Origin: Malania oleifera
Lineage: Eukaryota > Streptophyta > Magnoliopsida > Santalales > Ximeniaceae
Reading direction: 5' to 3'
NCBI RefSeq assembly: GCF_029873635.1
Contig: NC_080418.1
Location: 10,678,062 to 10,742,061, forward strand
DNA: 64,000 nt
Part shown: positions 32,990 through 45,368 of the stretch, piece by piece
How the letters are laid out: every line of letters begins with the position of its first letter
Numbering within the stretch: the first letter of the stretch is position 1
Notes under the pieces: generated by a model
What the model was told of the DNA's origin: nothing
The model's input: only the letters and a program-made list of their open reading frames with translations
Databases searched by the model: none
Made by a program: the position numbers and the translations under genes

Positions 32990-34105
32990 ACTTTGAACGA
33001 ACCTAAAATGTCTATGGAAGAAGTTTGTTTAGCTGACAATGCTACAACACACACAATTCTCTAAGATAGAAAATATTTCCATTATTTGAAAATATCATCA
33101 ACAAATGTTAATAAAATATCTGGGTCTACAAATTTGATTAAAGGCTCCGGAAAGCTAATATAAAGTTACCTAATGGTACTTTATTACAAATTGATGAAAC
33201 TTTATATTCTAGCAGATTCAGAAGAAATCTATTAAGCTTTAAATATTTAAGACTCAATGGGTATCAAATTGAAACCACAAATAAAGGTAGTAAAGAATTT
33301 CTTTACATTACTTCCATTATTTCTAGGAAGAAACAAGTTTTAGAAAAGTTGTCAACCTTATCTTATGGACTATATTATACAAAGATCAAAGTAGTTGAAT
33401 CATATAATGTCTTGTACCAGAAGTGCAATGACCCAAAGGTATTTATACTTTGGCATGATCGTCTTGGACATCCCGGAGATGTAATGATGCAAAGAATTAT
33501 TAAGAACTCATATGGTCATCCACTAAAGAACCAGAAGATTCTTTTGTCTAGAGATTTCATGTGTACTACTTGCTCTCAAGGGAAATTAATTGTCAAACCA
33601 TTTGTTTCAAAAGTAAATTTTGAGTCACCCAGTTTCTTACAGAGAATTCATGGTGATAAATGTGGACCAATACATCCACCATCTGGACCATTTAGATATT
33701 TTATGGTTTTAATTGATGCATCTACTAGATGGTCACGTGTTTCTCTGCTTTCTACTTGAAATGTTGCTTTTGCTAGACTTCTTTCTCGACTAATTAGACT
33801 CGATTATCCAATTAAATTGATTCATATGGATAATGCTGGTGAGTTTACATCCCAAACTTTTGATAACTATTGCATGTCACTTGGAATAGATGTTGAACAT
33901 CTTGTTGCTCATACCCATACACAAAATGGTTTAGTCAAATCTTTTATTAAGAGACTTAAACTTATTGCTAGACCTATGCTTATGAGAACCAAATTGCCCA
34001 TATCTATTTGGGGACATGATATTCTTCATGATGCATGTTTAGTTTGTATAATACCAACTACTTACAATAATCTTTCACCCATACAATTAGTCTCTGGGCA
34101 ATAAC
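32990..34105 (+). pseudogene. Protease and integrase of element D (broken)
   Basis: A protease remnant reads LADNATTHTIL near 33032-33062, with Asn after the catalytic Asp. The GAG-pre-integrase and zinc region (ILWHDRLGHPGDVMMQRI, FMCTTCSQGKLIVKP) lies at 33447-33600. The integrase core continues with IHGDKCGPIHPPSGPFRYF, LIHMDNAGEFTSQTF and TQNGLVKSFIKRLKL (33650-33960). A TGA at 33757 and TAA at 34102 break the frame. Confidence 0.85.
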
Positions 34106-34176
34106 CGAATATTTCTTATTTAAGAACTTTTGGTTGTACAGTATATGTTCCTATTTCCCCTCATCAAAGAACAAAA

Positions 34177-35004
34177 ATGGGTCCTCAACGTAAACTTGGT
34201 ACCTATGTTGGTTTTGATTCTCCTTCTATTATTAGATATCTTGAACCTTTAATAGGTGATTTGTTTAAAGCACGGTTTCAAGATTGTCATTTTGATGAAA
34301 CGGTATTCCCTACATTAGGGGGAGCAAAATTAGTACCTAAAGCACAACATGAAAACACATGGAATGCTATGAGTTTATCTCATTTATATTCTCATACAAA
34401 TCAATGTGAACTTGAAGTTCAAAAGATTATACATTTTCAAAGGATTGAAAATCAGTTACCTAATTCTTTTGCAGATACCAATGCAATACTAAAATCTCAT
34501 ATACCTACTGCAAATACTCCAGCACGTATTGATGTCCCTGAAGGACAACAGTCGGCTAATAAATCTAAGACGCAAGTTAAACATGGAAGGCCTGTTGGTG
34601 CAAAAGATAAGACTCCCAGAAGGAGAAAATTGAAATCTGCAAACGCTCCAGAAAAGGTTTCAGAGGTAAGTAATCAAATCGACATTCATAAACCCATTTG
34701 TCTTAAAAATGAAATCCCTATTATTGAATCTCCTAAAGAGAAATCTCCTCCTGAAAAGGGACCTCCTGAAGAGGAATCTCCTAAAGAGAAAACTCTTGAA
34801 AAGACATCCCTTGAAAAGGGACAGGTACTTGGAACTAATAATGAGATCTCAATACATTACACAAGAGAAATATGGGATAAAAATAAAGTTGTTGTCAATA
34901 ATACATTTGTATATGCAGTAACTACTAACATTACTGGAAGTAATAAGGATCCTGAACCAAAATTTATGGATGAATGTCGATATAGAAGTGATTGGCCAAA
35001 ATGA
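34177..35004 (+). pseudogene. Integrase C-terminus and linker of element D
   Basis: The open stretch (275 residues) starts MGPQRKLGTYVGFDSPSII, the copia integrase end, followed by a long hydrophilic linker with GRPVGAKDKTPRRRKLK (a GRP/AT-hook-like core) and repeated SPKEK/PPEKG units at 34730-34830. It leads to the RT start (HYTREIWDKNKVVVNNTF) and stops at 35004. This is the longest open frame of the element. Confidence 0.8.
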
Positions 35005-36585
35005 AAAGAGGCTATCACATCAGAAATAAACTCTCTTTTAAAAAGATAAGTTTTTGGACTTGTAGTCCAGAAACCAGAAAATGTCCAACCTGTTGGATAC
35101 AAATGGGTATTTGTGCACAAGCAAAATGAAAATAATGAAATTACTCAATATAAAGCAAGGCTTGTCGCACAAGGTTTCTCGTAGAAACCCGGAATTGATT
35201 ATGAGGAGTCATATTCTCCTGTAATGAATGGAATCACTTTTAGATTCCTAATTGGGCTACCAATTGCTGAACGACTGAGCATGCGTCTTATGGACATAGT
35301 AACAGCATACCTATATGGATCGTTGGATAGTAAAATTTATATGAAAATCCCTAAAGGATTTGAGTTGCCTGAAGCAAAACCAAGTAATTTTTATTTAGTC
35401 AATCTCCAACGTTCCTTATATGGATTAAAGCAATCTGGGTGCATGTGGTACAATCGATTAAGTGAGTACCTAGTGAAAAAAGGATTCATAAACAATCCAA
35501 TTTGTCCATGCATTTTTATTAAAAGATTAGAATCTGGATTTGCTATACTTTCTATTTATGTTGATGATTTGAATTTAGTTGGGACTCCTTAAGAGCTCAC
35601 TAAAACTACTAATTATTTAATGGCAGAATTTGAGATGAAAGATTTAGGAAAAACAAAATATTGTCTTGGCCTACATATTGAACATTTAAATGGCAGAATT
35701 TTTGTTCGTTAATTTAAATGTACCAAAAAGGTATTGAAGCAATTCCATATGGATAAAGTTCATCCTTTGGGATCTCCAATGATGGTGCGATCACTTGATG
35801 TTAAGAAAGATCCATTTCGACCTCGTGATGAGGGGGAGGAATTACTTGGTCCTGAAGTACCATATTTAAGTGCTATCGATTCTTTGATGTATCTGGCAAA
35901 TTGTACAAGACCTAACATTGCATTTTTTGTGAATCTACTAGTAAGATATAGCTCTGCTCCTACTTGGTAATACTAGAATGGAATTAAATACAATCTACAT
36001 TATTTGAGAGGTACATCTGATTTGGGTCTATTTCACTCTTTTAATTCCAAATCTCAACTAGTAGGATATGCAGATACTGGATATCTATCTGATCCTTACA
36101 ATGCTAAATCTCAAACTAGGTATGTATTTCTTTATGGAAAAACGGCTATATCTTGGAAATCAGTTAAGCAAACGATTACAGCAATATCCTCCAGTCATTC
36201 TGAAATACTAGCTATTCATGAAGTTAGTAGAGAATGCGTCTAACTCAAATAAATGATTTCTCATATTTAAGAAAATTGTGGTCTTCAATCAATCAAGGAT
36301 ATTTCAACAGTTTTGTATGAAGACAACGCCGTATGTATAGTTCAACTAAGAGGAGGATACATAAAGGGTGATAGAACAAAGCATATCTCTTCGAAATTCT
36401 TCTATACACATGAACTCCAGGAGAATGGCGATATAGATGTACAACAAATCCGATCAAGTGATAATTTAGCTGATTTATTCACCAAGGCTTTGCCAACTAC
36501 AGCATTTAAGATACTGATACATCTTATCAAAATGAGACATCTTAAAGATTTTATCAGAATGAGTGAATGTATGATTGACAGCTAA
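35005..36585 (+). pseudogene. RT-RNase H of element D (broken)
   Basis: GYKWVFVHKQNENNEITQYK (35096), TAG at 35182 where Gln is expected, then RLMDIVTAYLYGSLDSKIYM, LYGLKQSGCMWYNRL and the intact box YVDDLNLVG (35558-35584). Stops at 35590 and 35710. RNase H pieces follow: YLANCTRPNIAF, LVGYADTGYLSDP (Asp-to-Thr change in ADAG/ADW-like motif), ISWKSVKQTITAISSSHSE, a stop at 36241, then MYEDNAVCIVQLRGGYIK and TKHISSKFFYTHEL to the stop at 36583. Confidence 0.87.
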
Positions 36586-36592
36586 GGGGGAG

Positions 36593-37081
36593 TGTTATAA
36601 AATAAAGTATGGTGGTTGTCAATCATATGGCTGACAATCACCTCTCACCTACTTTCTCTTATCAGTTCCTCGGCTATCTCCCTCATCTCTCTTATCCTGT
36701 CTCTCTCATTCCTTTTCTCTCTCATCCATTATCATAAACCTACCTCCATTATGATAATAAATCCAAATCATCACTAACTACTTCTTGGCTATATAAAGAT
36801 GAGTTGCGAAGAAGAAATGTGATAGCGCAGACGTAGAGAATAATGCATGCACAAGATAACCAGAAGTGAGCAGAGAGCAGAGTGCAGGAAGAAAAACACA
36901 CATAAACTGAGAAAAGAAAGAAAAAAGAGAAAATAGTAAGATATTTTATAAAGTAAGATAGCGGGATATTTGTACAAACTCAAATACATGTTGTAACTCC
37001 TCTTAACATAGTGGATTACTGATATCAGCCGTCCGTGGAGTAGGTATAAACCGAATCATGTAAATCCTGTCTCACTTTTTA

Positions 37082-37113
<32 letters not shown>

Positions 37114-37172
37114 CTTACTTTCATTACTTTCTGATTATCGACATTTATTTATTCCTATATTATTTTATAACA
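36593..37172 (+). mobile_element. 3' LTR of element D, adjacent to the CYP707A promoter
   Basis: A polypurine tract AAGGGGG (36584-36590) precedes TGTTATAAAATAAAG. A TATA box GCTATATAAAGATG lies at about 36788-36801 in the same direction as CYP707A, some 610 bp upstream of its ATG. The LTR ends in ATTT repeats and TATAACA. Confidence 0.88.
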
Positions 37173-37351
37173 AAGTCGCCCTTCTATAAATTATTTGTGG
37201 TGCCATTTTGACGACTCTCTCCATCAAGGAGAATTTACTGCGGTGAGAGATATCCCACAAAATTAAAGGCCTAAAGCATAGTACTCCCATGATCGCTTAG
37301 CTCTATACGGCGACCTCTGTTCCAAATCTACTCATCCTCAATTATCAATTC

Positions 37352-37358
37352 TATATAA
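37352..37358 (+). promoter_or_regulatory. Probable TATA box of CYP707A
   Basis: TATATAA in 'ttctatataatccc' lies 51 bp upstream of the start codon. That would give a short 5' UTR of roughly 20-30 bases. Only 236 bp of non-element sequence separates the gene's ATG from the LTR of element D. Confidence 0.5.
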
Positions 37359-37408
37359 TCCCACCACCGCCATAGCTCATTAGCTGTGCACAGACCTTGC
37401 CCTTCAAC

Positions 37409-40400
37409 ATGGGCTTAACAGACAAGCAATTGCAGCCTTTCTTCTTCTTCTTCTTCTTCCTATCCTCTGCCATTTTACTTTCACTTTCTTCCCCTGTTCT
37501 GCTCGTCCTACTCTGTTCCATCCTCCTGCTGCTGCTTTTCTTTCTCCAGTGGCGCCACCCCCAGGACAAACGATTGCCGCCTGGCTCCATGGGCTGGCCA
37601 TATATAGGAGAGACCCTCAAGCTCTACGCTCAGGATCCCAATTCCTTCTTTTCCAACAGGCAAAATCGGTACACTACTTGAACACTGCATGTACAGAGAC
37701 CAAGTTTTATACATTGCTACACGTTTATATAGTTGATTACTCATTTGATTAGTTCTGTAGATACGGGGATATATTTAAGACCCACATACTGGGATGCCCC
37801 TGCGTGGTAATCTCGAAGGCGGAAGCGGTGAAGATGGTGCTAGTGAGTGGAGCTCCTCTGTTTAAGCCGACATACCCACCGAGCAAAGAGAGATTGATAG
37901 GACCAGAGGCTCTGTTTTTCCACCAAGGACCTTATCACTCCCACCTCAAGAAGCTCGTTCAGGCCTCGTTCCTTCCTTCATCGATCAGAGAAATGGTCTC
38001 CCAAATTGAGCAAATTGCTCTCAACGTTCTACCCAATTGGCCCATCACCCCCATAATTAACACCTTGAAAGAGATGAAAAGGGTATACAAACATGTGTGT
38101 GTGTGTGTGTGTGTGTGTTAATTTGTACTCATGTTAATATCATTTAACTCAGTTTTATAAAGAAAAGTTTCTGTTTTTGATGTGGCAGTATGCGCTTGAA
38201 GTGGCAATTATTTCAGCATTCGGTGACGGAAGAGACGAGGTGGAAGTGGTGGAGATTAAAGGTCTGTTTCTGCGACTGGAGAAGGGCTACAATTCCATGC
38301 CTGTAGATTTCCCAGGAACACCCTTTCGCAGAGCAACGAAGGTAATTGATTGTAAATGCATATGCAGAGTAGTCACGGCATTGATTAATTATCAGAATTG
38401 TTGAAAATTACAGAGCTGAATCTTCGAATTCGATCGATATGGGTATGTATGTTTGCAGGCGAGGAAGCATCTGAATGAACTATTGAGGAGACTGATTGGG
38501 AAGAGAAGGGACAATGGGAAGCAGGGAGGAGGATTGCTGGGAGCGCTAATGGGTAGGAGTGACGAACTGAGCGAATCTCAAATTGCTGACAATATAATTG
38601 GAGTGATCTTTGCTGCCCACGATACCACTGCGTCTGCCCTCACTTGGATTCTCAAGTACCTGCATGATGACGATGGTGATGTCCTTGAAGCTGTTAGGGT
38701 ACACGCTTTCATTAATTTTAAGATTTTGGATATCTGTTTAAGAGAAATTATTGATTCTTATTATTAAAAAGTATTGCAGAATGAGCAAGACAACATTCGG
38801 CGTAGAATAGTCGAAGCAAATCGCGGGCTTACATGGGATGACACGAGAAGCATGCCATTGACCAATAGGGTACTATTTAATTAATTGATAATTGAATAAT
38901 AGTCCGCATTCAAAATTTAAATTGGACTAGATAAGTAAAGGTAGATTGGAAGAATGGTATTATATATGTCTGATGGATCAATGGGCATTCAGGTGATTCA
39001 GGAGACATTAAGAAGAGCAAGCATCGTGTCATTCACATTCAGAGAAGCGGTGGAAGACGTGGAAATGGAGGGGTATTTCATTCCAAGAGGCTGGAAAGTC
39101 CTGCCTCTCTTTAGAACCATTCATCACTCCCCTGACTTTTTCCCTCATCCCCAAAACTTTGACCCTTCGAGATTCCAGGTATATATATAGCTATTCACAC
39201 GCACGTACATACGCACGCATCATCATCTCTGTGAGTGGGTCTACTTCATCCCTTCAATAATTGATATATACATACATGATAGGTGGAGGGGAGTCCTTCA
39301 ATCACCGGTTGTGATTGAATTCGGTAAGAAAACACTCAATTACACACAAAATTTAGTAAAAAAACACTTAATTACACACAAACACTCTTTTATTTCAATA
39401 ATAATCTAAAAATTACAAACAATTCTCAAAATACAAAATTTCTTCTCTCACTGATTACTCTCGCTCTTCGACACCACATGCATTACACACACACACACAC
39501 ACACATCTTCATATATATAGAAATGGACGGGAATGGTAGATGGAGATTAAATTCAATAGAGGTGGGCTGATTAGTGGAGGTGGCTGCCAACATCTCCATT
39601 GCAGTTCAATAATTCCAACAAAATGGGCTAGCCGGGTTTGTGGAGGTAGCTGCATCGAGTTTAATATTCAACATCCCCCCTTAAACTTGAGTCTTCTAAC
39701 TTTATCATTCCGAGCATTGTCTTTAGTCTAACAAAAATATCAAGTCTGAGTGGCTTCATGAAAATATTAGCAATCTGATCATACGTTCTATAAGACATTA
39801 GTTCCACTTCTTTCTTCTTGACATGCTCTCTGATAAAATGATACCAAGTATCAATATGTTTGTTTTTTTCATGGAAGATTGGATTCTTTGCAAGTTCAAT
39901 AGCTAATCAGTTGTTGATGTAGACTTTTGTGGGGTCATTTTGGAGAAATCTCATATACTTCAGTACATTCCTGATCCATGTACCATGACAAGCAGCTGAG
40001 CTAGAAGCAACATACTCAGCTTCATATGATGACGGCGTTACGACGGGTTACTTCTTTAATGACCATGTAAACATTGTATCTCCCATGAAGAATGTGAATC
40101 CAGTCATACTTTTCTTTCATCGAGATCTCTTCCTCAATCACTATCTGAATAGCCAAGAACTTTGCAATCACCTCTTGATGAATAGAACATATCTTCAGTG
40201 ATAGTACCCTTGACATAGCGGAGTATCCTCCTCGCTGCATTCAAATGGGACTGGTTAGGAGTCTCCATGTACCTACTGACAAGTCCGACTCCATAGAGTA
40301 TGTTTGGTCTAGTGCATGTCAAATACCTCAAGCTTCCAACTAGACTCTTAAAATATATGGGATCAACATCTCCTTGTTCATTTTTTCTCAACTCCAATCC

Positions 40401-43400
40401 CATTTCAACCCAAGCTGTCACAAGGTTGCAGTTGTCCATCCCAAACTTCTTCAGTATTTCTTTTGCATAATGGCTCTGGAAGATGAAGATTCCCTTCATG
40501 CTTTGCACAACTTCTATGCCAAGGAAATGAGTCATCTAGCCAATGTCCGTCATTTCGAATTCTTTGACCATGTTCCTCTTGAAAACGGCAAACATCTCTG
40601 GATTGTTGTCGATGAAAATCAGATCATCAACATATAGGCAGACAATCAGCATGCTTCCATCTGTCTCCATCTTCATGTATAGCGCATGCTAATAGGGACA
40701 TTTCTCAAATCCATTCTTCTGAAAATAATCAAAAATCCTCATGTTCCATGCACGAGGTGCCTCCTTCAAGCCATAAAGTGCTTTCTTTAGCTTGTACACT
40801 CTATCTTCTTTGCCCTACTTCACATATCCAGCTGGCTGATCGATATAGATCTCTTCTTCTTGAAAAATTGTTCAAAAATGCTAATTTCATATCCAGCTGA
40901 TGAGTCTTCCATCCATTTTGTGCAAAAAGTGAAATTAGTAATCTGATAGTCTCAAGCCTAGAAACTGAGGCAAAGATTTCTCCATAATCAATCTCATCTT
41001 TCTACCTGTGGCCCTTGGTAACAAGTCTTGCTTTGTATCTCTGGACTTCTCCTTTAGCATTCTTCTTGGCCTTGTAGACTCATTTCACACTAATAGTCTT
41101 GCGGCCCTTCAGGAGATTTGTTAGCTCCCAAGTCTTATTCTTCTCGATGGATTGAATCTCCTCATCCATCGCTTTTCTTCATTTGTCTTCTTCATTAGCC
41201 TCCTCAAAGATAATCGGGTCTCTAGTCAACAACAGACAGTATATAATAACATACTCTTCCATAGGTTCTGTATTTTCAACAAATCAGCTAGGTTACGGGC
41301 TCCTCTAGGCCTCATGTCTGAGACTTCACGCTCAATTGGTGATGGAGCTGCATTCCTTTGTGGCGAATGGAAACCATGTGGAGATGTCTATAGTTTGAGA
41401 ACTTGTGACTCGATAGCCACTTCTCTTGTCTATATTGGATGATTCAACCTGATCCCACTTTCAGGATTCATTTTTTTCAAAAATAACCTTCCAAATGAAA
41501 TAGACTTTCTTGTTGATCGGATTGTAGAGTCAATATCCTATGGTATTGTCGTCATATCCAACAAGGGATACACTTCTCTCATTTGTCTTCCAACTTTGTC
41601 TTTATTGCTTCTAGGATCTTAGCGTAGGCTATGGAACCAAACACTCTAAGATGACTCATACTGGGTTTGTAAGTACTCCAAGTTTCATGTGGTTTATTTG
41701 TATCAAGACTCTTCGTATGACACCTATTGAGTAGATAGATTGCACATAACACTACTTTTACCCAAAAACTTTTGGACACATTCTTATCCATTAACATACT
41801 CCTGGCCATGTTAAGGATCGTGCGGTTCTTCCTCTCAGCTACACCATTCAACTAGGGAATGTAGGTCGGTGTGAACTAGTTTTGAATCCCTTATTACCTA
41901 AGGAATTACTTGAAAGCTTCTTCCATGTACTCTCCTCCTTGATCTAATCGAAGTGACTTGATATGATAGTCACTCTACTTCTCCATGAGAGTTTTGAACT
42001 CTTTGAATTTTTAAAACACTTCTGACTTCCTTTTTAGGAAGTAGACTCAAGTCTTCTTACTATAATCGTCAGTGAAGGTGAAGAAGTATCGGTTCTATCC
42101 ATTTTAAACCGAGTTCAATGGACCACACACATCTATGTGTACTAACTGGAGCAGCGTGATAGATCTCTAGTCAGCTTACTTTCCAAATGTGTTTTTGTGT
42201 TGCTTGCTCAGAAAACAGCTTTCATATATCTCATTCAGATGCTGGGTGTTGGGTAAGTCGTTCACCATCTTCTTGCTTCCAAACTGCTTCAAGCTTTCAA
42301 AGTTAAGGTGTCCAAACCTCATATGCCATGGTCAATCTTTGTTGTTGATGATGACGCTTAGACATCTTGGCACATAGTTATGGATGGCAAGAGAAAACAT
42401 CTGATTCTTTGCCATAATGACTCGAGTGACTAGCTTACCTTGAGCGTCTAATATCACAATTTGCTTATCTCTAAGGCTATAATTCGGTAACCTTTCTCCA
42501 AAAGCTGCCCGAGACTCAAGATTGGTCTTCATGTCTAGCACATAATAGACGTTGGAGATCAAATCATGATCTCTGGCCTTCCACTTGATCAAAATATCCC
42601 TCCTCTCCCTCAAACTAGGACTTTAGAGAGATCGCCGAAAGATATCTCCCCCTGAACTTTCTCATCAAGTTCAATGAATAGGTTCTTTTTGCTAGTCATA
42701 TGGTTGCTAACTCTAGAGTCGAGGTACTAAAAGCTTTGGTCCTGGGTTGAGCTGTGCGTTATTAGCATCAATGACTCTCCATCTACATCTTCAGTTTCGG
42801 CAAGGTTAGCCTCCTCGCTAACCTTTTCTTTTTGTCACCCCCAACATGCATTGCTATAGTACTAGTGGTCAAACTTATGGTAGTTATAGCACTCAATGTT
42901 TCTTTTATCAATGTTTTGACGATTTTTGTAACCGCCACCTCTTCTTCCACGTCCTCTTCCTTGTGGGACATTGTTTTGTTGTCCATGTCCTCCTTATTGT
43001 CCACCTCGATCTCCTCCTCTAGATTCAGTATATCCAGATCCTCTTTTGCAAGATCCTCGACCTTGCACTCGTCCTCGATGCGACGTCCCCCCCTTGCTCG
43101 TGTCTCCCATAAGTCAAAGATAGTTTTGACTATAGGACTTGTTCCAATGACTTACTATCACTTCTTTTGTTCACCTTCTGCTCATGAGCTTGCAAAGATC
43201 CTACAAACTTTTCTACAGACATGATCTCCATATCTTTCATTTCTTCCATCATAATGGCTATGTAGTCAAATTTTGGATCCAAAGATCGCAAAATTTTCTC
43301 ACATATCCTCATGTCTATAAAATTCTCTCCATTTCTCCTCAACTGGTTTGAGACAACCATTGCCCGAGTTTAATAGTACTTGGCAATGGACTCAAACGAC

Positions 43401-45074
43401 TTCATTTGCAAGGATTCAAATTCACCTCGTAGAGTTCGGAGGCGAATCCTCTTCACTTTGTCGGCTCCTTTGTATGTTCGGTGGAGAGTATTCCAGACTT
43501 CTTGGGGCATCGTGGGGGAAGCGATGATTTCGAAGGTGGCCTCATCAAGGCCCTAGTAGATTATGGACTTGGCTTTGCAATCCCTTTTCCGATCAGCACG
43601 GAGGGTCGTTCATTGAGCATCAGACATAGATGCTTCCGCTTCTTTTGATGGAGCTTCTTTGTACCCATCTTCAATGATATCCATGACATTTGAGCACCTA
43701 GTAGGGCTCTCATTTGAATGCACCAGTTGTTGTATTTTTCCTTTGTCAGCTTTGGAATGACCGCTTATGCAGGACCGTTCGCCATCAAGTTTGATATATA
43801 TCAAAATAAAATGTTAGGGATGGATTTTGGCGAATCTAATGCTACCAGTGTGTTCAAAAGGTCAAAAACCTTCAAGAACCGATTTTGGGAAGCGAAGAAT
43901 CGGTCCAAATAACACTGAACCACAACGCAAAATCAGCTGTCGGTGCGTGTGATCGCATGGAAAGGCTTCCGGACTCCATTTGAGATGCCATTTTCACCTA
44001 TGGACTCGTCTCGACGCATTCTACGCGATGGTATGCTCAAAATTTGATTTTGATCTACTTCAAATTTAGGAAAAAAAATTCTAATTCCTCTGTGTTCGCC
44101 TCTATTTAGCAAATTTTGGCAAACATCGGCTCTCTGATACCACTAATGGGTGGAGGGGACTCGTTCAATCATTAGTTGTGACTGAACTCAATAAGGAAAC
44201 ACTCAATTGCACACAAACACTCTTTGATTTCAATAATAATCTGAAAATTACAAATAACTCTCAAAATACACAACTTCTTCTCTCACTAGTTACTCTCCCT
44301 CTTCTACACCACATACATTGCACACACACACATCTCCATATATATAGCAATGGATGGGAATGGTAGATGGAGATTAAATTCAATAGAGGTGGACTAGTTG
44401 GTGGAGGTGACTGCCGACGTCTCCACTGCAGTTCAACAATTTCAACAAAATGGGTTGGGATTGGTGGAGGTAGCTGCATCAAGTTTAATATTCAACAATA
44501 CATACATATATACATACATACATACATACATATACATATATATATATATATATATATAAATATATAATTCGTGATATGCATGCATGCATGATCAATATGG
44601 ATTATTGGAAGTGGATCTTCCAAATCTTATTCTAGCCATCTGGTTGTCGTAGAAATGTATGGTTAGGAATTGTTCATGGATGAATACAAGTGGTCCTTCT
44701 CAATTATGTCTATATATGTATGAATACTGCTGTTCTGCCTAGCTAGATCTATCAGTGTGCATGTCTGCATGCAGAAGATGTATGATGAAATGAATAATGT
44801 TTCAGAGTTGGATAGACCGATAGATAGATCACATGAGTTGGTTTTGTAATTGGGGGGTTGTACGACAATCGAGGTGATCGATCAGTATAAGGCCGGAAGC
44901 TAGTTGTGTTTGGAATCCATCATAATAATGTGTGTGTATGTGTGTGTGTGATGGTGCAGGTGACACTGAGACCCAATACGTACATGCCATTTGGGAAAGG
45001 AGTGCACTCCTGTCCAGGCAGTGATCTTGCTAGGCTTGAGATCCTCATATTCCTCCACCATCTCACCACCTCTT

Positions 45075-45119
<45 letters not shown>

Positions 45120-45304
45120 GGGTCACATTAAGTCTAAGCTATACAAGCAATGCATTTCTCACCACATGCCTTTTTTATTTCTCTTCTAAGACTTTCAATA
45201 TATACAAATAGAACTAATCCCAAAGTCTAATCTATATATGGAGAGAGAGATTTAATTAGCTGGCTAGGTTAATTAATCAGGTTTCTTAGTTAATGTCTTA
45301 GCCA

Positions 45305-45368
<64 letters not shown>

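Larger units (their letters stand above)
26342..37172 (+). mobile_element. Element D: Ty1/copia retrotransposon inserted upstream of CYP707A (contains element C)
   Basis: It has LTRs starting TGTTATAAAATAAAG and ending TATTTTATAACA. The 5' LTR is 26342-26732 plus 31388-31553, split by element C; the 3' LTR is 36593-37172. Flanks are AAATC (26337-26341) and AAGTC (37173-37177), an imperfect 5-bp duplication with one A/G change. Between the LTRs lie a primer-binding site, gag, protease, integrase, RT and RNase H in copia order, then a polypurine tract. Coding is broken by many stops. The two LTRs differ at roughly 9% of positions by eye, so the insertion is not recent. Confidence 0.88.
39277..44497 (-). 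mobile_element. Element F: Ty1/copia retrotransposon in intron 6 of CYP707A
   Basis: It is flanked by a perfect ATACA duplication (39272-39276, 44498-44502). It lies antisense to the gene. The minus-strand order is 5' LTR (44497-44144), primer-binding site (44142-44132), gag, protease-integrase, RT-RNase H, polypurine tract (39685-39674) and 3' LTR (39673-39277). My hand alignment of the LTRs gives about 40 differences over some 350 positions (about 12%), mostly transitions, plus a 31-32 bp duplication in the 3' LTR. The insertion is therefore old. TNT1/Tork-like by its pol motifs. Coding is fragmented. Confidence 0.92.

Noticed and set aside
37178-37408. Using the frame start at 37397 as the CYP707A start
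   Set aside because: That codon is TTG; the first ATG in frame is 37409 and gives the usual plant P450 N-terminus with a membrane anchor.
42832-43224. Plus-strand 130-codon Ser-rich open frame inside intron 6
   Set aside because: It is antisense to the gag of element F and shows no domain.
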